From contig NZ_JAMFLI010000007.1 of assembly GCF_023502145.1 (NCBI RefSeq), positions 1-64,000 of the forward strand: DNA of 64,000 bases, given 5' to 3'. How positions within the stretch are numbered: position 1 is the stretch's first letter; every line of letters begins with the position of its first letter. Of the stretch, positions 27,369 to 37,065 are shown piece by piece. The position numbers and the translations under genes were made by a program. The notes beneath the pieces are model-generated. The model did not search any database, was not told where the DNA came from, and was given only the letters and a program-made list of their open reading frames with translations. The stretch comes from Craterilacuibacter sp. RT1T. Its GTDB lineage: Bacteria; Pseudomonadota; Gammaproteobacteria; Burkholderiales; Chromobacteriaceae.

Positions 27369-27863
27369 TTACAGGTGTGGCTCGACGGCCTGGCGCAGAT
27401 TCTGTTCGCTCAGCTTGCCGGTCAGGCGGGCCACGATCTTGCCTTGGCGATCCAGTACGACGGTAAAGGGCAGTCCGCCGGTTTTATTGCCCAGGTCGCG
27501 CATCAGGGTGAGTGTGTCGGCGTCCCCCAGCAAGATCGGGTAGCGGATACGCAAGGTGCGCACAAAGTTTTGCACTTCCACCGGCTGATCCAGTGCGATA
27601 CCGACCACTTCGGCCTGGCGTTTGCTCCACTGGCTGCGTAGCGCATCCAGCATCGGCATTTCTTCACGGCAAGGTCCGCACCAGGTTGCCCAGAAATTGA
27701 CTACCACCACTTTGCCGCGCCATTGCGCCAGATTCTGGCTCTGTCCGGACAGGGTGCTAAAGCGTGCCTGATTCAGATCGGGCGCGGCTGCCTGCACCTG
27801 CGTGCTGACGGAAAACGACATCAGTATTGCAAGTAGGAATAATCGGGTTTTTTTTGCATTCAT
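27369..27863 (-). CDS. TlpA/ResA-like thiol-disulphide oxidoreductase
   Basis: Periplasmic thioredoxin-fold protein. Start 27863 gives a 164-residue product with a signal peptide ending near QVQA-AAPDL; an extension to 27899 places a hydrophilic stretch in front and is less likely. The active site is CGPC in VVVNFWATWCGPCREEMPML, with the cis-Pro region GGLPFTVVLDRQGKIV. Such proteins typically reduce apocytochrome c or similar substrates. It precedes bioD in the same orientation with a 27-base gap, and may be co-transcribed without functional connection. Confidence 0.85.
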   Translation of the reverse strand: MNAKKTRLFLLAILMSFSVSTQVQAAAPDLNQARFSTLSGQSQNLAQWRGKVVVVNFWATWCGPCREEMPMLDALRSQWSKRQAEVVGIALDQPVEVQNFVRTLRIRYPILLGDADTLTLMRDLGNKTGGLPFTVVLDRQGKIVARLTGKLSEQNLRQAVEPHL

Positions 27864-27967
27864 AGTGTATATCTTGCTGTAAGTCTTACATCTTGCCATC
27901 TAGGCTACGCTGATGGCGGGAATTGTTCCGTGTTAAAATCCGCGATTACGTTTGCTCTGGAGTGAGC

Positions 27968-28927
27968 ATGGCCATCCTTGTCTGCGGGGCGATCGCCTAC
28001 GATACCCTGTTTTCGTTCGAAGACCGTTTCGACAGCCAGATCCTGCCCGATCAGTTGCACAAGATCTCGACCACCTTTCTCGCGCCCAGCATGCGCCGCG
28101 AGTTTGGCGGCCCGGCCGGCAATATTGCCTACAGCCTCGCCATGTTGGGCGAGAAGCCTATCCTGATGGGCACGGTGGGCGAGGACTTTGCCCCCTACCG
28201 CCAGCATCTGAAGAATTTCGGTGTCGACGAACGCTTCGTCAAGGTTATCCGCGGCCAGTATACCCCGCAGTGCTTTGGCATTTCCGATTGCGATGGCAAC
28301 CAGCTGATGGCGTTCCATCCCGGCGCGATGAACTTCGGCGATACCAATCATATCTCCGACGTGCCCGATGCGGTCGATATCGCCATCCTGTCACCCGGCG
28401 GTCGCGCCGCCTTCTTGCAGCATTCGCAGGAGTTGCACGATGCCGGCATTCCCTTTGTCTTCGATCCGGGTCAGGAGTTGCCGCTATTGTCGGCCGACGA
28501 GATCCGTGAAATTGTCGGCAAGGCCAGCTATGTGGCGATTAATGACTACGAAAGCGAACTGATCCGCGAGCGTGCCGGGCTGACGCTGGATATGCTGCGC
28601 TCGCAGGTCAAGGCATTGATCGTCACCCGTGGCTCCAAAGGGGCGGAAATTTATGTCGGCGACACCGTGCATCTGATTCCGCGCGTGCAGATGGATGCGC
28701 CGCCGGTTGATCCGATGGGCTGCGGCGATGCTTTCCGTGCCGGCCTGTTGTACGGCATCAGCCGCGGTCTGGACTGGAAGGTGACCGGGCGTCTGGCCAA
28801 TGTGATCGGTGCCATCAAGGTGACGCATAACGGCCCGCAAAACCATTTCTTCGACTGGCAGAGCCTGGGTGCGCTGTACCGGCGCAATTACAACGAAGAC
28901 TTGCCGCTGCCCGTCCCCGCCGCTTGA
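27968..28927 (+). CDS. PfkB-family carbohydrate (adenosine-like) kinase
   Basis: Ribokinase-superfamily sugar or nucleoside kinase, 319 residues. The first signature is EFGGPAGNIAYSLAMLGEKPILMGTVGED (about 42-70), and the second is PVDPMGCGDAFRAGLLYGISRG (about 243-264), where GCGDAF holds the catalytic Asp and anion hole. ATG 27968 has GGAG upstream. It is often annotated adenosine kinase in related bacteria, but substrate specificity is not certain. It stands divergent from the TlpA gene. Confidence 0.85.
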   Translation: MAILVCGAIAYDTLFSFEDRFDSQILPDQLHKISTTFLAPSMRREFGGPAGNIAYSLAMLGEKPILMGTVGEDFAPYRQHLKNFGVDERFVKVIRGQYTPQCFGISDCDGNQLMAFHPGAMNFGDTNHISDVPDAVDIAILSPGGRAAFLQHSQELHDAGIPFVFDPGQELPLLSADEIREIVGKASYVAINDYESELIRERAGLTLDMLRSQVKALIVTRGSKGAEIYVGDTVHLIPRVQMDAPPVDPMGCGDAFRAGLLYGISRGLDWKVTGRLANVIGAIKVTHNGPQNHFFDWQSLGALYRRNYNEDLPLPVPAA

Positions 28928-28946
28928 GTGCCCTTGCTGCTTGAAT

Positions 28947-29000
28947 ATGGGGCGGCTGTCCCCATTGTCAGTTAATTACATTTGATTGATTATTGGGGAC
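28947..29000 (+). promoter_or_regulatory. Possible alternative-hairpin leader of gshA
   Basis: ATGGGG (28947-28952) can pair with CCCCAT (28960-28965), while GTCCCCA (28958-28964) can instead pair with TGGGGAC (28994-29000), the likely ribosome site of gshA. The two pairings exclude each other. A competing reading is a promoter TTGTCA (28965-28970), 17 bases, GATTAT (28988-28993), which would leave a nearly leaderless transcript and rule out the switch. Confidence 0.35.
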
Positions 29001-29003
29001 GCC

Positions 29004-30284
29004 ATGCCCGTACCGCATTTGACTACCGCGCTTAAAGGGCCTTTGCTCGAGCTCGAAAGCCGCATCATTGCCGCCCAGCCGCAGATCGAGCATTGGTTCC
29101 GCAGCCAGTGGCAGCAGCATGAAACGCCGTTTTATGGCTCGGTGGATTTGCGCAATAGCGGCTTCAAGCTGGCACCGGTCGATATGAATCTGTTTCCCGG
29201 CGGCTTCAATAATCTGAATCCGGAATTCCTGCCGCTGGCGGTGCAGGCGGCACAAAGCGCGGTCGACAAGGTTTGCCCGGAAGCGAAGAGCCTGTTGCTG
29301 ATTCCGGAAAACCACACCCGCAATACCTTTTACCTGCAGAACGTGGCGACGCTGGCGCATATCTTTGGCCAGGCCGGGCTGAAGGTACGCTTGGGCAGCC
29401 TGAACCCGGAAATTACCGAACCGACCGAGCTGGTTGCGGCTAACGGCGGCAAATTGCTGCTGGAGCCTATCGTGCGCCAGGGCAACCGTCTGCGTCTGGC
29501 CGATGGTTTCGATCCGTGCGTGGTATTGCTCAATAACGATCTGTCTGCCGGCATTCCTGCGCTGTTGCAGAATCTGGAACAGGCTTTGCTGCCGCCACTG
29601 CATGCCGGCTGGGCGGTACGGCGCAAGACCCATCACTTCCGCGCTTACGATCAGGTATGCCAGGACTTTTCCCGGCTTTTGTCCATCGATCCGTGGCTGA
29701 TTAACCCTTATTTTGCCCAGTGCTCGAATCTGGACTTCCATTCGCGTCAGGGCGAGGAAGAGCTGGCGCGTACCGTGGACGAGATGCTGGCCAAGATCCG
29801 CGTCAAGTATGCCGAATACGGTATTACGCAAGACCCTTTCGTGATTGTGAAGGCGGATGCCGGCACCTACGGCATGGGCATCATGTCGGTGAAGAGCGCG
29901 GAAGAGGTGGTCGGCCTGAACCGCAAAGCGCGCAACAAGATGTCGGTGGTGAAAGAGGGGCTGGAAGTCTCGGAAGTCATCGTGCAGGAAGGTGTATACA
30001 CCTTCGAAAGCATTAACGAGGCGGTGGCCGAGCCGGTGGTCTACATGATGGACCGCTATGTGATCGGCGGCTTTTACCGCGTACATACCGGGCGCGGCAT
30101 CGATGAAAACCTTAATGCGCCGGGTATGCACTTTGTACCCTTGTCCTTCGAGTGCCCGTGCCTGCCGGATAAGGCCGGCGAGCCGGATTGCCCGCCTAAC
30201 CGTTTCTACGCCTATGGCGTGATTGCCCGTCTGGCTTTGCTTGCGTCCGCGCTGGAGCTGGAAGCGACCGACCCCGACGCCTGA
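29004..30284 (+). CDS. gshA: Glutamate-cysteine ligase, proteobacterial type
   Basis: First enzyme of glutathione synthesis. The 426-residue product belongs to the family distinct from E. coli GshA (the PF08886 type common in betaproteobacteria): FYGSVDLRNSGFKLAPVDMNLFPGGFNNL (about 44-72), LLIPENHTRNTFYLQNV, VIVKADAGTYGMGIMSV (ATP-grasp-like) and DRYVIGGFYRVHTGRG. ATG 29004 is preferred over the TTG at 28986 because GGGGA precedes it. gshB follows after a hairpin, confirming the pathway. Confidence 0.92.
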   Translation: MPVPHLTTALKGPLLELESRIIAAQPQIEHWFRSQWQQHETPFYGSVDLRNSGFKLAPVDMNLFPGGFNNLNPEFLPLAVQAAQSAVDKVCPEAKSLLLIPENHTRNTFYLQNVATLAHIFGQAGLKVRLGSLNPEITEPTELVAANGGKLLLEPIVRQGNRLRLADGFDPCVVLLNNDLSAGIPALLQNLEQALLPPLHAGWAVRRKTHHFRAYDQVCQDFSRLLSIDPWLINPYFAQCSNLDFHSRQGEEELARTVDEMLAKIRVKYAEYGITQDPFVIVKADAGTYGMGIMSVKSAEEVVGLNRKARNKMSVVKEGLEVSEVIVQEGVYTFESINEAVAEPVVYMMDRYVIGGFYRVHTGRGIDENLNAPGMHFVPLSFECPCLPDKAGEPDCPPNRFYAYGVIARLALLASALELEATDPDA

Positions 30285-30302
30285 TTTCGGCGCCAGCCTG
30301 AT

Positions 30303-30329
30303 AGCCGGTGACATGTCGCCGGCTTTTTT
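30303..30329 (+). terminator. Attenuator-like terminator between gshA and gshB
   Basis: AGCCGGTGAC and GTCGCCGGCT (30303-30324) form a stem with one T-G pair, directly followed by a T-run to 30329. It lies inside the gsh operon, so partial read-through would set the GshA to GshB ratio. Confidence 0.75.
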
Positions 30330-30353
30330 CATCCGACTTTGCGGAGTATTGCC

Positions 30354-31301
30354 ATGCGCATCCTGTTTATTGCCGACCCGCTCGAGAGCTTCAAGATCTA
30401 CAAGGACTCCACCTTTGCCATGATGGAAGAGGCGGCCAGCCGTGGCCATGCCTTGTCTTTTGCCGAGGCCGGCGCGATCTCGCTGGAAGGCGGGCGCTTG
30501 CTGGTCGATGCCTGCAATCTGACGCTGACGGGTGACAAGGCCGCCTGGTTCCGTTGTGACGACAAGCTGCGCCAGCCGCTGGCCGCCTTCAATGCGGTGG
30601 TGATGCGCAAGGATCCGCCATTTGATCTGGAATATCTCTATACCACCCAGTTGTTTTCGCTGGCGGAAAAAGAGGGCGTGAAGATTTTCAATAGCGGGCA
30701 GGCGCTGCGCGACTTCAACGAGAAGCTGGCCATCCTGAATTTCCCCGAGCTGACCGCACCGACTTTGGTCAGCTGCGATATGGCGCGCTTAAAGGCCTTT
30801 GTGCGCCTGCAGCAGGATGCCATCCTCAAGCCGCTGGACGGCATGGGCGGCAGCAGCATCTTCCGCGTGACCCCGGATGACCCCAACCTGAATGTGATTC
30901 TGGAAAGCATTACCCATGAGGGCGCGCGCACGGTGATGGCGCAGCGTTATATCCCCGAGATTCGCGATGGCGACAAGCGCATTCTGGTCATCGATGGCGT
31001 GCCGGTTGATTATGCGCTGGCGCGCATTCCGCAAGGCGGCGAGACGCGCGGCAACCTGGCCGCCGGCGGCCGGGGCGAGGCCCGTCCACTATCGGCACGC
31101 GATCGCGAAATTGCGGCCGCCGTGGCGCCCGAGCTTAAGCGTCGCGGCATCTTGCTGGCCGGGCTGGATGTGATCGGCAACTATCTGACCGAAGTCAATG
31201 TCACCAGCCCGACCTGTTTCCGCGAAATCATGGACCAGACCGGGCTGAATGTGGCCGGCCTGTTTATCGACGCGCTGGAGCGCGCCGTCGGGACAGCATG
31301 A
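30354..31301 (+). CDS. gshB: GshB, glutathione synthetase
   Basis: ATP-grasp enzyme that adds glycine to gamma-glutamylcysteine. The 315 residues match: [34 protein letters not shown] at the N-terminus, [25 protein letters not shown]-binding [16 protein letters not shown], and [19 protein letters not shown] with [15 protein letters not shown]-like metal-binding end ([16 protein letters not shown]). GGAG precedes the ATG. It overlaps apbE by four bases. Confidence 0.96.
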   Translation: MRILFIADPLESFKIYKDSTFAMMEEAASRGHALSFAEAGAISLEGGRLLVDACNLTLTGDKAAWFRCDDKLRQPLAAFNAVVMRKDPPFDLEYLYTTQLFSLAEKEGVKIFNSGQALRDFNEKLAILNFPELTAPTLVSCDMARLKAFVRLQQDAILKPLDGMGGSSIFRVTPDDPNLNVILESITHEGARTVMAQRYIPEIRDGDKRILVIDGVPVDYALARIPQGGETRGNLAAGGRGEARPLSARDREIAAAVAPELKRRGILLAGLDVIGNYLTEVNVTSPTCFREIMDQTGLNVAGLFIDALERAVGTA

Positions 31302-32332
31302 GGCGCGTTCTGCTGCCCTTGCTGCTGTTGCTGGCGGCGTGTAGCCGCGAAGCTTTGCCTTACCGGCAGGAAAGCTATGTGTTCGGTACCCGCGTTGAAG
31401 TCAGCGTCGCGGGCCTGCCCGAAGCCGAGGCGCAGCAGGCGACGGCCAAGGTATTGGCCGATCTGGATGCGCTTAATGGCCGGCTGCATGCCTGGCAAGC
31501 CGGTAGCGAAGTGGTGGCGCTCAATGCCGCGTTTGCCTCCGGACAAGCGGCAGCGGTGGCGCCGGATCTCAAGGCGCTGCTGCAGCGCACGCAGCAACTG
31601 GAGGCAGCCTCCGATGGTCTGTTTTCGCCGGCTATAGGTCGTTTGATTGCATTGTGGGGTTTTCACGCCGACCGTTATGCGCCGGTTTCGCCTGATCCGG
31701 TGCGCCTGCGCACCTTGGTGCAGGCGCGGCCTGCGCTGTCTGATCTGGTATTTTCCGGCTCGCAGCTAGGCAGCCGCAATCCTGCCGTGGCGCTGGATCT
31801 GGGCGGCGCGGCCAAGGGCTGGGCGCTGGATAGGGCTTATGCCAGCCTGAAAGCATCCGGCGTACATTCGGCGCTGATCAATATCGGCGGCAATGTCATG
31901 GCGCTGGGCGCAAAAACCGATGGCCAGCCCTGGCGCGTCGGCATCCGCCACCCGCGCAAGAATGAGGCCTTGGCCATGGTCGAACTGGGTGATGGCGAAG
32001 CCATTGGTACCTCGGGCGACTATCAGCGTTATTTCGAATTGAACGGCAAGCGCCACTGCCATCTGGTCGATCCGCGCGACGGCAATACCGATTGCCAGTT
32101 GCAGGCGGCCACGGTCATCGCACCGGCGGGTAAGGATGCCGGCTTGCTATCCGATGTGGCGAGCAAACCCTTGTATCTGGCCGGCCCCGCGTCGGCCACG
32201 CACTACGCCAGGCGCATGGGGGTTCGTGATATCCTGCTGATCGATGGCGCAGGGCGGGTGTGGATCAGTCCTGCGCTGAATCAACGCATACACTGGCTGA
32301 GCAAGCCGCAACAGATCACCTTGCTGGAATAA
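31298..32332 (+). CDS. apbE: ApbE-type FAD:protein FMN transferase lipoprotein
   Basis: Periplasmic, lipid-anchored enzyme that attaches FMN to Thr of target proteins such as NqrB/NqrC or RnfG. The 344 residues begin with a lipoprotein signal (LLLLLAAC, Cys15). Core motifs: [43 protein letters not shown], and [27 protein letters not shown] with the magnesium-binding Asp/Thr region near the end. No flavoprotein target is encoded beside it. It starts within the gshB stop (ATGA), and dgkA follows two bases after it. Confidence 0.9.
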   Translation: MRRVLLPLLLLLAACSREALPYRQESYVFGTRVEVSVAGLPEAEAQQATAKVLADLDALNGRLHAWQAGSEVVALNAAFASGQAAAVAPDLKALLQRTQQLEAASDGLFSPAIGRLIALWGFHADRYAPVSPDPVRLRTLVQARPALSDLVFSGSQLGSRNPAVALDLGGAAKGWALDRAYASLKASGVHSALINIGGNVMALGAKTDGQPWRVGIRHPRKNEALAMVELGDGEAIGTSGDYQRYFELNGKRHCHLVDPRDGNTDCQLQAATVIAPAGKDAGLLSDVASKPLYLAGPASATHYARRMGVRDILLIDGAGRVWISPALNQRIHWLSKPQQITLLE

Positions 32333-32334
32333 GC

Positions 32335-32715
32335 ATGAAATCCCTGGAAACCAGCCCATACAAGGGCAAGACCGGCTTGCGCCGCCTGTTCAATGCCTTC
32401 GGCTACTCGATGGCCGGCTTTAAAGCGGCTTTCGAACATGAAGATGCGTTTCGCCAGCTCACCCTGTTGGCGCTGGTGCTGGTGCCCACCGCCTGTCTGC
32501 TGGATGTGACAACGGTAGAGCAGGTGCTGCTGATTGCCGCCACGCTGGCCACACTGGTGATCGAGCTGTTTAATTCGGCGATCGAGGCGGCGGTGGATCA
32601 CACCTCGCTTGAGCGCCATCCCCTTGCCAAGCGCGCCAAGGATATGGGCAGCGCCGCCCAGTTTCTCGGCCTGTGCAATCTGGCTGTCGTCTGGGGCCTG
32701 ATCCTGCTGGCCTGA
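32335..32715 (+). CDS. dgkA: DgkA, diacylglycerol kinase
   Basis: Small integral membrane kinase that recycles diacylglycerol to phosphatidic acid. The 126 residues match family length, with three membrane segments. The signature is EDAFRQL near residue 40 and VIELFNSAIEAAVDHTSLERHPLAKRAKDMGSAAQF (about 75-110), containing the catalytic Glu and Asp. ATG 32335 is two bases after apbE, so the unit gshA-gshB-apbE-dgkA is compact. Confidence 0.95.
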   Translation: MKSLETSPYKGKTGLRRLFNAFGYSMAGFKAAFEHEDAFRQLTLLALVLVPTACLLDVTTVEQVLLIAATLATLVIELFNSAIEAAVDHTSLERHPLAKRAKDMGSAAQFLGLCNLAVVWGLILLA

Positions 32716-32775
32716 TGCTTGTCAATCACATGGCATGGCCTTAGCCTAGGCTGATGTTCAAAGCGAAAGCCTGCC

Positions 32776-33618
32776 ATGTATACCACCTTGATTTCGGCCC
32801 GCGATCTGGCCGCCCTGCCTGCTGACACCACCGCCGTACTGGATTGCCGTTTCCAGCTGGCTGATCCCGCCTATGGCGAACGCGCCTATCTGGCCGGCCA
32901 TGTGCCCGGCGCACACTATCTGCATCTGGACACCGATCTTTCCGGCAGCAAGAGCGGGCGCAATGGCCGCCACCCGTTGCCGGATAGCCATTTGCTCGCA
33001 CAAAAACTGGGGCTGCTGGGCATAGGAGCGGATAGCCAGGTCGTTGTTTACGATGACGCCGGTGGTATGTTTGCCGCGCGCGCGTGGTTTTTGCTGCGCC
33101 TGCTGGGGCATCGCGCGGTGGCCGTACTCGATGGCGGTGTGGGGGCCTGGCTGCGTGCTGGTGGCGTGCTCTCCAGCGCGCTGTCGCCATCCACGCTACG
33201 TCCGTTCATGTCTTCCCCTGCCTTGACGCAAGTGGTGGATGCCGCCGCCGTACTGGCCAATTTGGCGGCACCGGTTTTTGCCGTCGTCGATGCGCGCAGT
33301 CCCGAGCGCTTTCGCGGCGAAGGCGAGACGCTGGATCCGGTCGGCGGTCATATCCCCGCTGCGCTTAACCGCTTCTTTCAGGCCAATCTGGGGGTGGATG
33401 GCTGCTTCAAGCCGGCGGCGGAACTCGCCGCAGAATGGCAGGCCTTGCTTGGCGGGCGTTTGGCGAGCGAGGTGGTGCACCAGTGCGGCAGCGGGGTCAC
33501 TGCCTGCGTCAATCTGCTGGCGATGGAGTATGCCGGCCTTGCGGGTAGCCGGCTTTATCCCGGCTCATGGAGCGAATGGTGCAGCGACCCTGCGCGCCCG
33601 GTGAGCGCGGGCGGCTAA
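32776..33618 (+). CDS. sseA: Two-domain sulfurtransferase (SseA-like rhodanese)
   Basis: The 280 residues form tandem rhodanese domains. The N-terminal one (about 6-130) has VLDCRFQLADPAYGERAYLAGHVPGAHYLHLDTDLSG and no active-site Cys. The C-terminal one (about 155-275) has VDARSPERFRGEGETLDPVGGHIPAALNRFF and the active loop CGSGVTAC, in which Cys is the sulphur carrier. The CGSGVTA loop is typical of 3-mercaptopyruvate sulfurtransferases, whereas thiosulfate enzymes have CRKGVT. It has its own upstream region with CTAGGCTGA at 32746-32754. Confidence 0.88.
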   Translation: MYTTLISARDLAALPADTTAVLDCRFQLADPAYGERAYLAGHVPGAHYLHLDTDLSGSKSGRNGRHPLPDSHLLAQKLGLLGIGADSQVVVYDDAGGMFAARAWFLLRLLGHRAVAVLDGGVGAWLRAGGVLSSALSPSTLRPFMSSPALTQVVDAAAVLANLAAPVFAVVDARSPERFRGEGETLDPVGGHIPAALNRFFQANLGVDGCFKPAAELAAEWQALLGGRLASEVVHQCGSGVTACVNLLAMEYAGLAGSRLYPGSWSEWCSDPARPVSAGG

Positions 33619-33707
33619 GTCTAGGCTGACGCCGACTGGCGCTATCGCCCAATACACGCTAAATCCATAAGGTTGGCGCTGTGTTGGGCGGGACGCCGGG
33701 AGGTCAT

Positions 33708-34919
33708 ATGATCAAGCAGGTTCTGCAGCAGTTATTTGCCGGTTTGCGTGGTGCGCCATTTGCCGTGCATTACTGGGATGGTGAAACCGCCCGCTATGGC
33801 GAGCAGGGGCAAAGTGCTTTTGTGCTGAACTTTACCCGTCCGCCACCGGCCCGTCTGGAAGACCCGGTCGTCTATCTGGGCGAGTGTTATATGGATGGCG
33901 TGCTCGAGATAGAAGGCTCGTGGGATGCGCTGCTGGGAACCATGGTGGCCAGTGAGGGCACGCTGTTTAGGCGTAGTGCCTCGCGGGCGCTGGGCTGGAT
34001 AGGCGAGCGCCTGCAGGCGCGGCGCGAGCGCCAGCAAAACAATGTGCGCCGCCATTATGATCTGGGTAATGCTTTTTACCGCCTGTGGCTGGACGAGAGC
34101 TGGACCTATTCCTGTGCCTATTTCCGTCATCCCGACGACACGCTGGAACAGGCGCAGCGCAACAAGATCGCCTTGAGTCTGGATAAACTGGCCATTCGTC
34201 CCGGCATGCGCGTCCTGGATATAGGCTGCGGCTGGGGCGGGATGGCGCTGGCGGCGGCACAGCGCGGGGCGCGGGTGCTGGGCATTACCCTGTCGGCCGA
34301 GCAGCATGAGGGGGCGCGCGAACGCGTTGCCCGTGCGCGTCTTTCCGATCAGGTCGAGATCCGCCTGATGGATTATCTTGATCTGGATGGCCGGCGCGAA
34401 CAGTTTGACCGCATCGTCAGCGTCGGCATGTTCGAGCATGTCGGGCAGGGGCACCATGAAGATTTTTTTGCCCGTGCATCCGGTGTGCTGCAGGCTGGCG
34501 GCCTGATGCTGCTGCATACCATTACCGGGCCGGAATCGCGCGAAACCAATCCATGGATAGAGAAATACATCTTCCCCGGCGGCCATATCCCCGCGCCGGA
34601 AACACTGGTGTCTTCATTGCCGGCGCATGGCTTTAAGCTGGTACATATGGAAAGCCTGCGCCTGCACTATGCGCGTACCTTGCAGTGCTGGCTGACGCGT
34701 TACCTGGCGGTGTATGGCGAGGTCGTGTCCATGTTCGACGAGCGCTTTGCGCGCATGTGGACGATGTATCTGCGCGGCAGTTCGGCCGCCTTTCGCGGCG
34801 GCGATCTTGATATTCACCAGATGCTGGTGTCCAGGGGAAATAACAATACCTTGCCGCGCGACTGGGGCTATCTCTATAGCGGCGCGCCACCTTTATGCTG
34901 GGGCGGGGAGGCTGATTAG
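33708..34919 (+). CDS. cfa: Cyclopropane-fatty-acyl-phospholipid synthase
   Basis: Methylates cis double bonds of membrane phospholipids from SAM to form cyclopropane rings, usually at stationary phase or acid stress. ATG 33708 follows GGGAGG (33698-33703). The 403-residue product has an N-terminal lipid-binding domain (1-95) and a SAM domain with NNVRRHYDLGNAFYRLWLDESWTYSCAYF, motif I VLDIGCGWGGMALAAAQ (about 165) and GMFEHVGQGHHEDFFA, all typical. CTAGGCTGA at 33621-33629 lies upstream. The gene ends next to a convergent hydrolase. Confidence 0.93.
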   Translation: MIKQVLQQLFAGLRGAPFAVHYWDGETARYGEQGQSAFVLNFTRPPPARLEDPVVYLGECYMDGVLEIEGSWDALLGTMVASEGTLFRRSASRALGWIGERLQARRERQQNNVRRHYDLGNAFYRLWLDESWTYSCAYFRHPDDTLEQAQRNKIALSLDKLAIRPGMRVLDIGCGWGGMALAAAQRGARVLGITLSAEQHEGARERVARARLSDQVEIRLMDYLDLDGRREQFDRIVSVGMFEHVGQGHHEDFFARASGVLQAGGLMLLHTITGPESRETNPWIEKYIFPGGHIPAPETLVSSLPAHGFKLVHMESLRLHYARTLQCWLTRYLAVYGEVVSMFDERFARMWTMYLRGSSAAFRGGDLDIHQMLVSRGNNNTLPRDWGYLYSGAPPLCWGGEAD

Positions 34920-34920
34920 C

Positions 34921-34940
34921 GGGTGGCGCAAGCGCCGCCC
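34921..34940. terminator. Hairpin between convergent cfa and the hydrolase gene
   Basis: GGGTGGCG pairs with CGCCGCCC across a short loop, directly after the cfa stop. There is no T-run, so it may only weakly terminate. Confidence 0.4.
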
Positions 34941-34948
34941 CTTGCCGC

Positions 34949-35554
34949 CTAGCCCAGCATCAGTTGTTGTAATAGTTTCTGCCCGGCTTGCCATGCGCCC
35001 AAGCCTGCCGTATCCCCCAAATGGCCGCCATGGCCGGCATCGATCAGTTGCACCCCCCACGCCTGCGCCATCATGACCGCACTGTCGTAGGGGCAGAACG
35101 GATCGTTGTGGCTGGCAACCAGAATGGTGGGGCAGGGCAGGGTTTGCAGCCAGGGTGCATCAAAGCCGGTAAAGGCCGGCAGTTGCGCACCGGGTGGCAG
35201 CACCCCGGCAGCGCCGGCGATCTCTGGGGCAATCGGCAGCGCCGGTGGCGCAACCAGCAGCAGGCCTTTGAGCTGGCGGCGTTCGGCGAGCGAGCGCGAC
35301 AGCAGCCAGGCGACGGCATTGTGGCAACCCAGGCTGTGTGCGGCAATGACCACCTGCCCCGGGCAGCTGGCGAGGGTGGCGCTTAGCGCCGCCAGCCAGG
35401 CTTCGCGCTCGGGCTGCAGCCAGTCTGGCATTTCGGCGCGCCAGGCTAGCGGGTAGCTTTTTTCCCAGTATGTCTGCCAGTGGCGCTCGCCCGAGCCGCC
35501 CCAGCCGGGGACGGTGACGAGATAAACGTCGTCGTCTTCGATAAAGCTCATCAT
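34949..35554 (-). CDS. RBBP9/YdeN-type serine alpha/beta hydrolase
   Basis: A 201-residue cytoplasmic hydrolase of the RBBP9/YdeN family. It opens with YLVTVPGWGGSGERHWQTYWE; the nucleophile Ser is in VIAAHSLGCHNAVAWLL, the acid in LVASHNDPFCPYDSA and the catalytic His in DAGHGGHLG. The substrate is not known. Its ATG overlaps the xthA stop by four bases (35551-35554), so it is translated from the same minus-strand message as xthA. Confidence 0.88.
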   Translation of the reverse strand: MMSFIEDDDVYLVTVPGWGGSGERHWQTYWEKSYPLAWRAEMPDWLQPEREAWLAALSATLASCPGQVVIAAHSLGCHNAVAWLLSRSLAERRQLKGLLLVAPPALPIAPEIAGAAGVLPPGAQLPAFTGFDAPWLQTLPCPTILVASHNDPFCPYDSAVMMAQAWGVQLIDAGHGGHLGDTAGLGAWQAGQKLLQQLMLG

Positions 35555-36327
35555 GCCGGGTAGTCGTAGTCGATGATCAGCGGCGCGTGATCGGAAAATT
35601 TCTCGTCTTTATAGACGTGACCATTTTGGGCGCAAGCCATCAGTGCCGGGGTGGCAATCTGGTAGTCGATGCGCCAGCCCACATCCTTGGCATAGGCCTG
35701 GCCACGGTTGCTCCACCAGCTATAGCCGGGTGCTTGTGGGTACAGTGTGCGCCATACATCGACCCAGCCTACCCGCTGGAACAGATCGCCTATCCATGCG
35801 CGCTCTTCGGGCAGAAAGCCGGAATTCTTCAGATTGCCTTTCCAGTTTTTCAGGTCGATTTCATTGTGGGCGATATTCCAGTCGCCACAAATCACCACGT
35901 CGCGGCCGCTGGCGTACAGGCTTTCCAGGTGGGGCAGGAATACGGCGAGAAAATCGAATTTCACCTGCTGGCGTTCGTCCGAGCTGGAGCCGGATGGCAG
36001 ATAGAGCGAAATGACCGAGAGCGGGCCGAAGTCCAGCTGCAGATAGCGTCCTTCACGGTCAATCCAGTCTATGCCCAAGCCTTCGATAACGGCATCGGGT
36101 GTACGCCGGGTATAGACGCCAACACCGCTATAGCCCTTTTTTTCTGCGTAGTGGAAATAGCCCTGCATGCCGTCTGCACTTTGCATGCGTGCCGACAAGT
36201 CGGCGGCTTGTGCCTTGAGCTCCTGTACGCAGACAAAGTCGGCGTTCAGCTTGGCCATCCAGTCGAAAAAGCCTTTTTTATCCGCCGAGCGGATGCCGTT
36301 AAGGTTGGCGGAAACGATTCGAAGCAA
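35551..36327 (-). CDS. xthA: Exonuclease III (AP endonuclease)
   Basis: Repairs abasic sites and trims 3' ends in base-excision repair. A TTG start at 36327 is favoured: GGGAG (36334-36338) sits six bases upstream and the product then begins [15 protein letters not shown], as in the family; ATG 36357 adds ten residues without a ribosome site. The 258 residues show VCVQELKAQ (metal-binding Glu), [17 protein letters not shown] (catalytic Asp and Asn), DYQIATPAL and the closing [11 protein letters not shown] (catalytic His). It is divergent from pyrE. Confidence 0.92.
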   Translation of the reverse strand: MLRIVSANLNGIRSADKKGFFDWMAKLNADFVCVQELKAQAADLSARMQSADGMQGYFHYAEKKGYSGVGVYTRRTPDAVIEGLGIDWIDREGRYLQLDFGPLSVISLYLPSGSSSDERQQVKFDFLAVFLPHLESLYASGRDVVICGDWNIAHNEIDLKNWKGNLKNSGFLPEERAWIGDLFQRVGWVDVWRTLYPQAPGYSWWSNRGQAYAKDVGWRIDYQIATPALMACAQNGHVYKDEKFSDHAPLIIDYDYPA

Positions 36328-36401
36328 GCGGTTCTCCCGTGTTATCCTTGCCGGCAAATTTTTTGGCCGTACAAGGCTGTGTCCAGTTTGAGGGGTGGGT
36401 T

Positions 36402-37046
36402 ATGAGCGATTTTCGACAGGATTTTATTCGTTTTGCACTCGAAGGCCAGGTGCTGAAGTTTGGTGAATTCACCACCAAGGCCGGCCGCAAGTCGCCTTAT
36501 TTCTTTAATGCCGGCCTGTTCAATGATGGCGCCAGTACGCTGGCGCTCTCGCGTTTTTACGCCGATGCGATCCAGGCTAGCGGCATCGAATTCGACATGC
36601 TGTTTGGCCCGGCCTACAAGGGCATTATCCTGGCGGCAGCGACCTCGATGGCGCTGGCAGAAAAAGGGCGCAACCTACCTTTTGCCTATAACCGCAAGGA
36701 AGCCAAAGACCATGGCGAAGGCGGCGTACTGGTTGGTGCGCCGCTCAAGGGCAAGGTACTGATTATCGACGATGTGATCACCGCCGGTACTTCGGTGCGC
36801 GAGTCCATCGCGATGATCCGCGCCGCAGGTGCCGAGCCTGCCGGCGTGGCTATCGCACTGGATCGCATGGAACGCGGCACCGGCGTTTTGTCCGCCGTGC
36901 AGGAAGTCGAACAGCAGTACGGCCTGCCGGTTGTCGCCATCGCCAACCTGGGCGATCTGATGACCTTTATCGAAGGTAGCGACGAGCTGGTCCGCTATCT
37001 GGATGCGGTCAAGGCCTATCGCGCCAGCTATGGCGTCGACGCCTGA
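36402..37046 (+). CDS. pyrE: PyrE, orotate phosphoribosyltransferase
   Basis: Makes orotidine 5'-phosphate in pyrimidine synthesis. The 214 residues match: [34 protein letters not shown] at the N-terminus, [23 protein letters not shown], the flexible loop [12 protein letters not shown], and the PRPP-binding signature [18 protein letters not shown] (about 124-141). ATG 36402 follows GAGGGG. Promoter elements overlap the start of xthA on the other strand. Confidence 0.96.
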   Translation: MSDFRQDFIRFALEGQVLKFGEFTTKAGRKSPYFFNAGLFNDGASTLALSRFYADAIQASGIEFDMLFGPAYKGIILAAATSMALAEKGRNLPFAYNRKEAKDHGEGGVLVGAPLKGKVLIIDDVITAGTSVRESIAMIRAAGAEPAGVAIALDRMERGTGVLSAVQEVEQQYGLPVVAIANLGDLMTFIEGSDELVRYLDAVKAYRASYGVDA

Positions 37047-37065
37047 TGTTGCGGGGAGGCCGGCC

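Noticed and set aside
28968-30449. A 493-codon minus-strand frame opposite gshA
   Set aside because: Shadow of a confident gene; no motifs.
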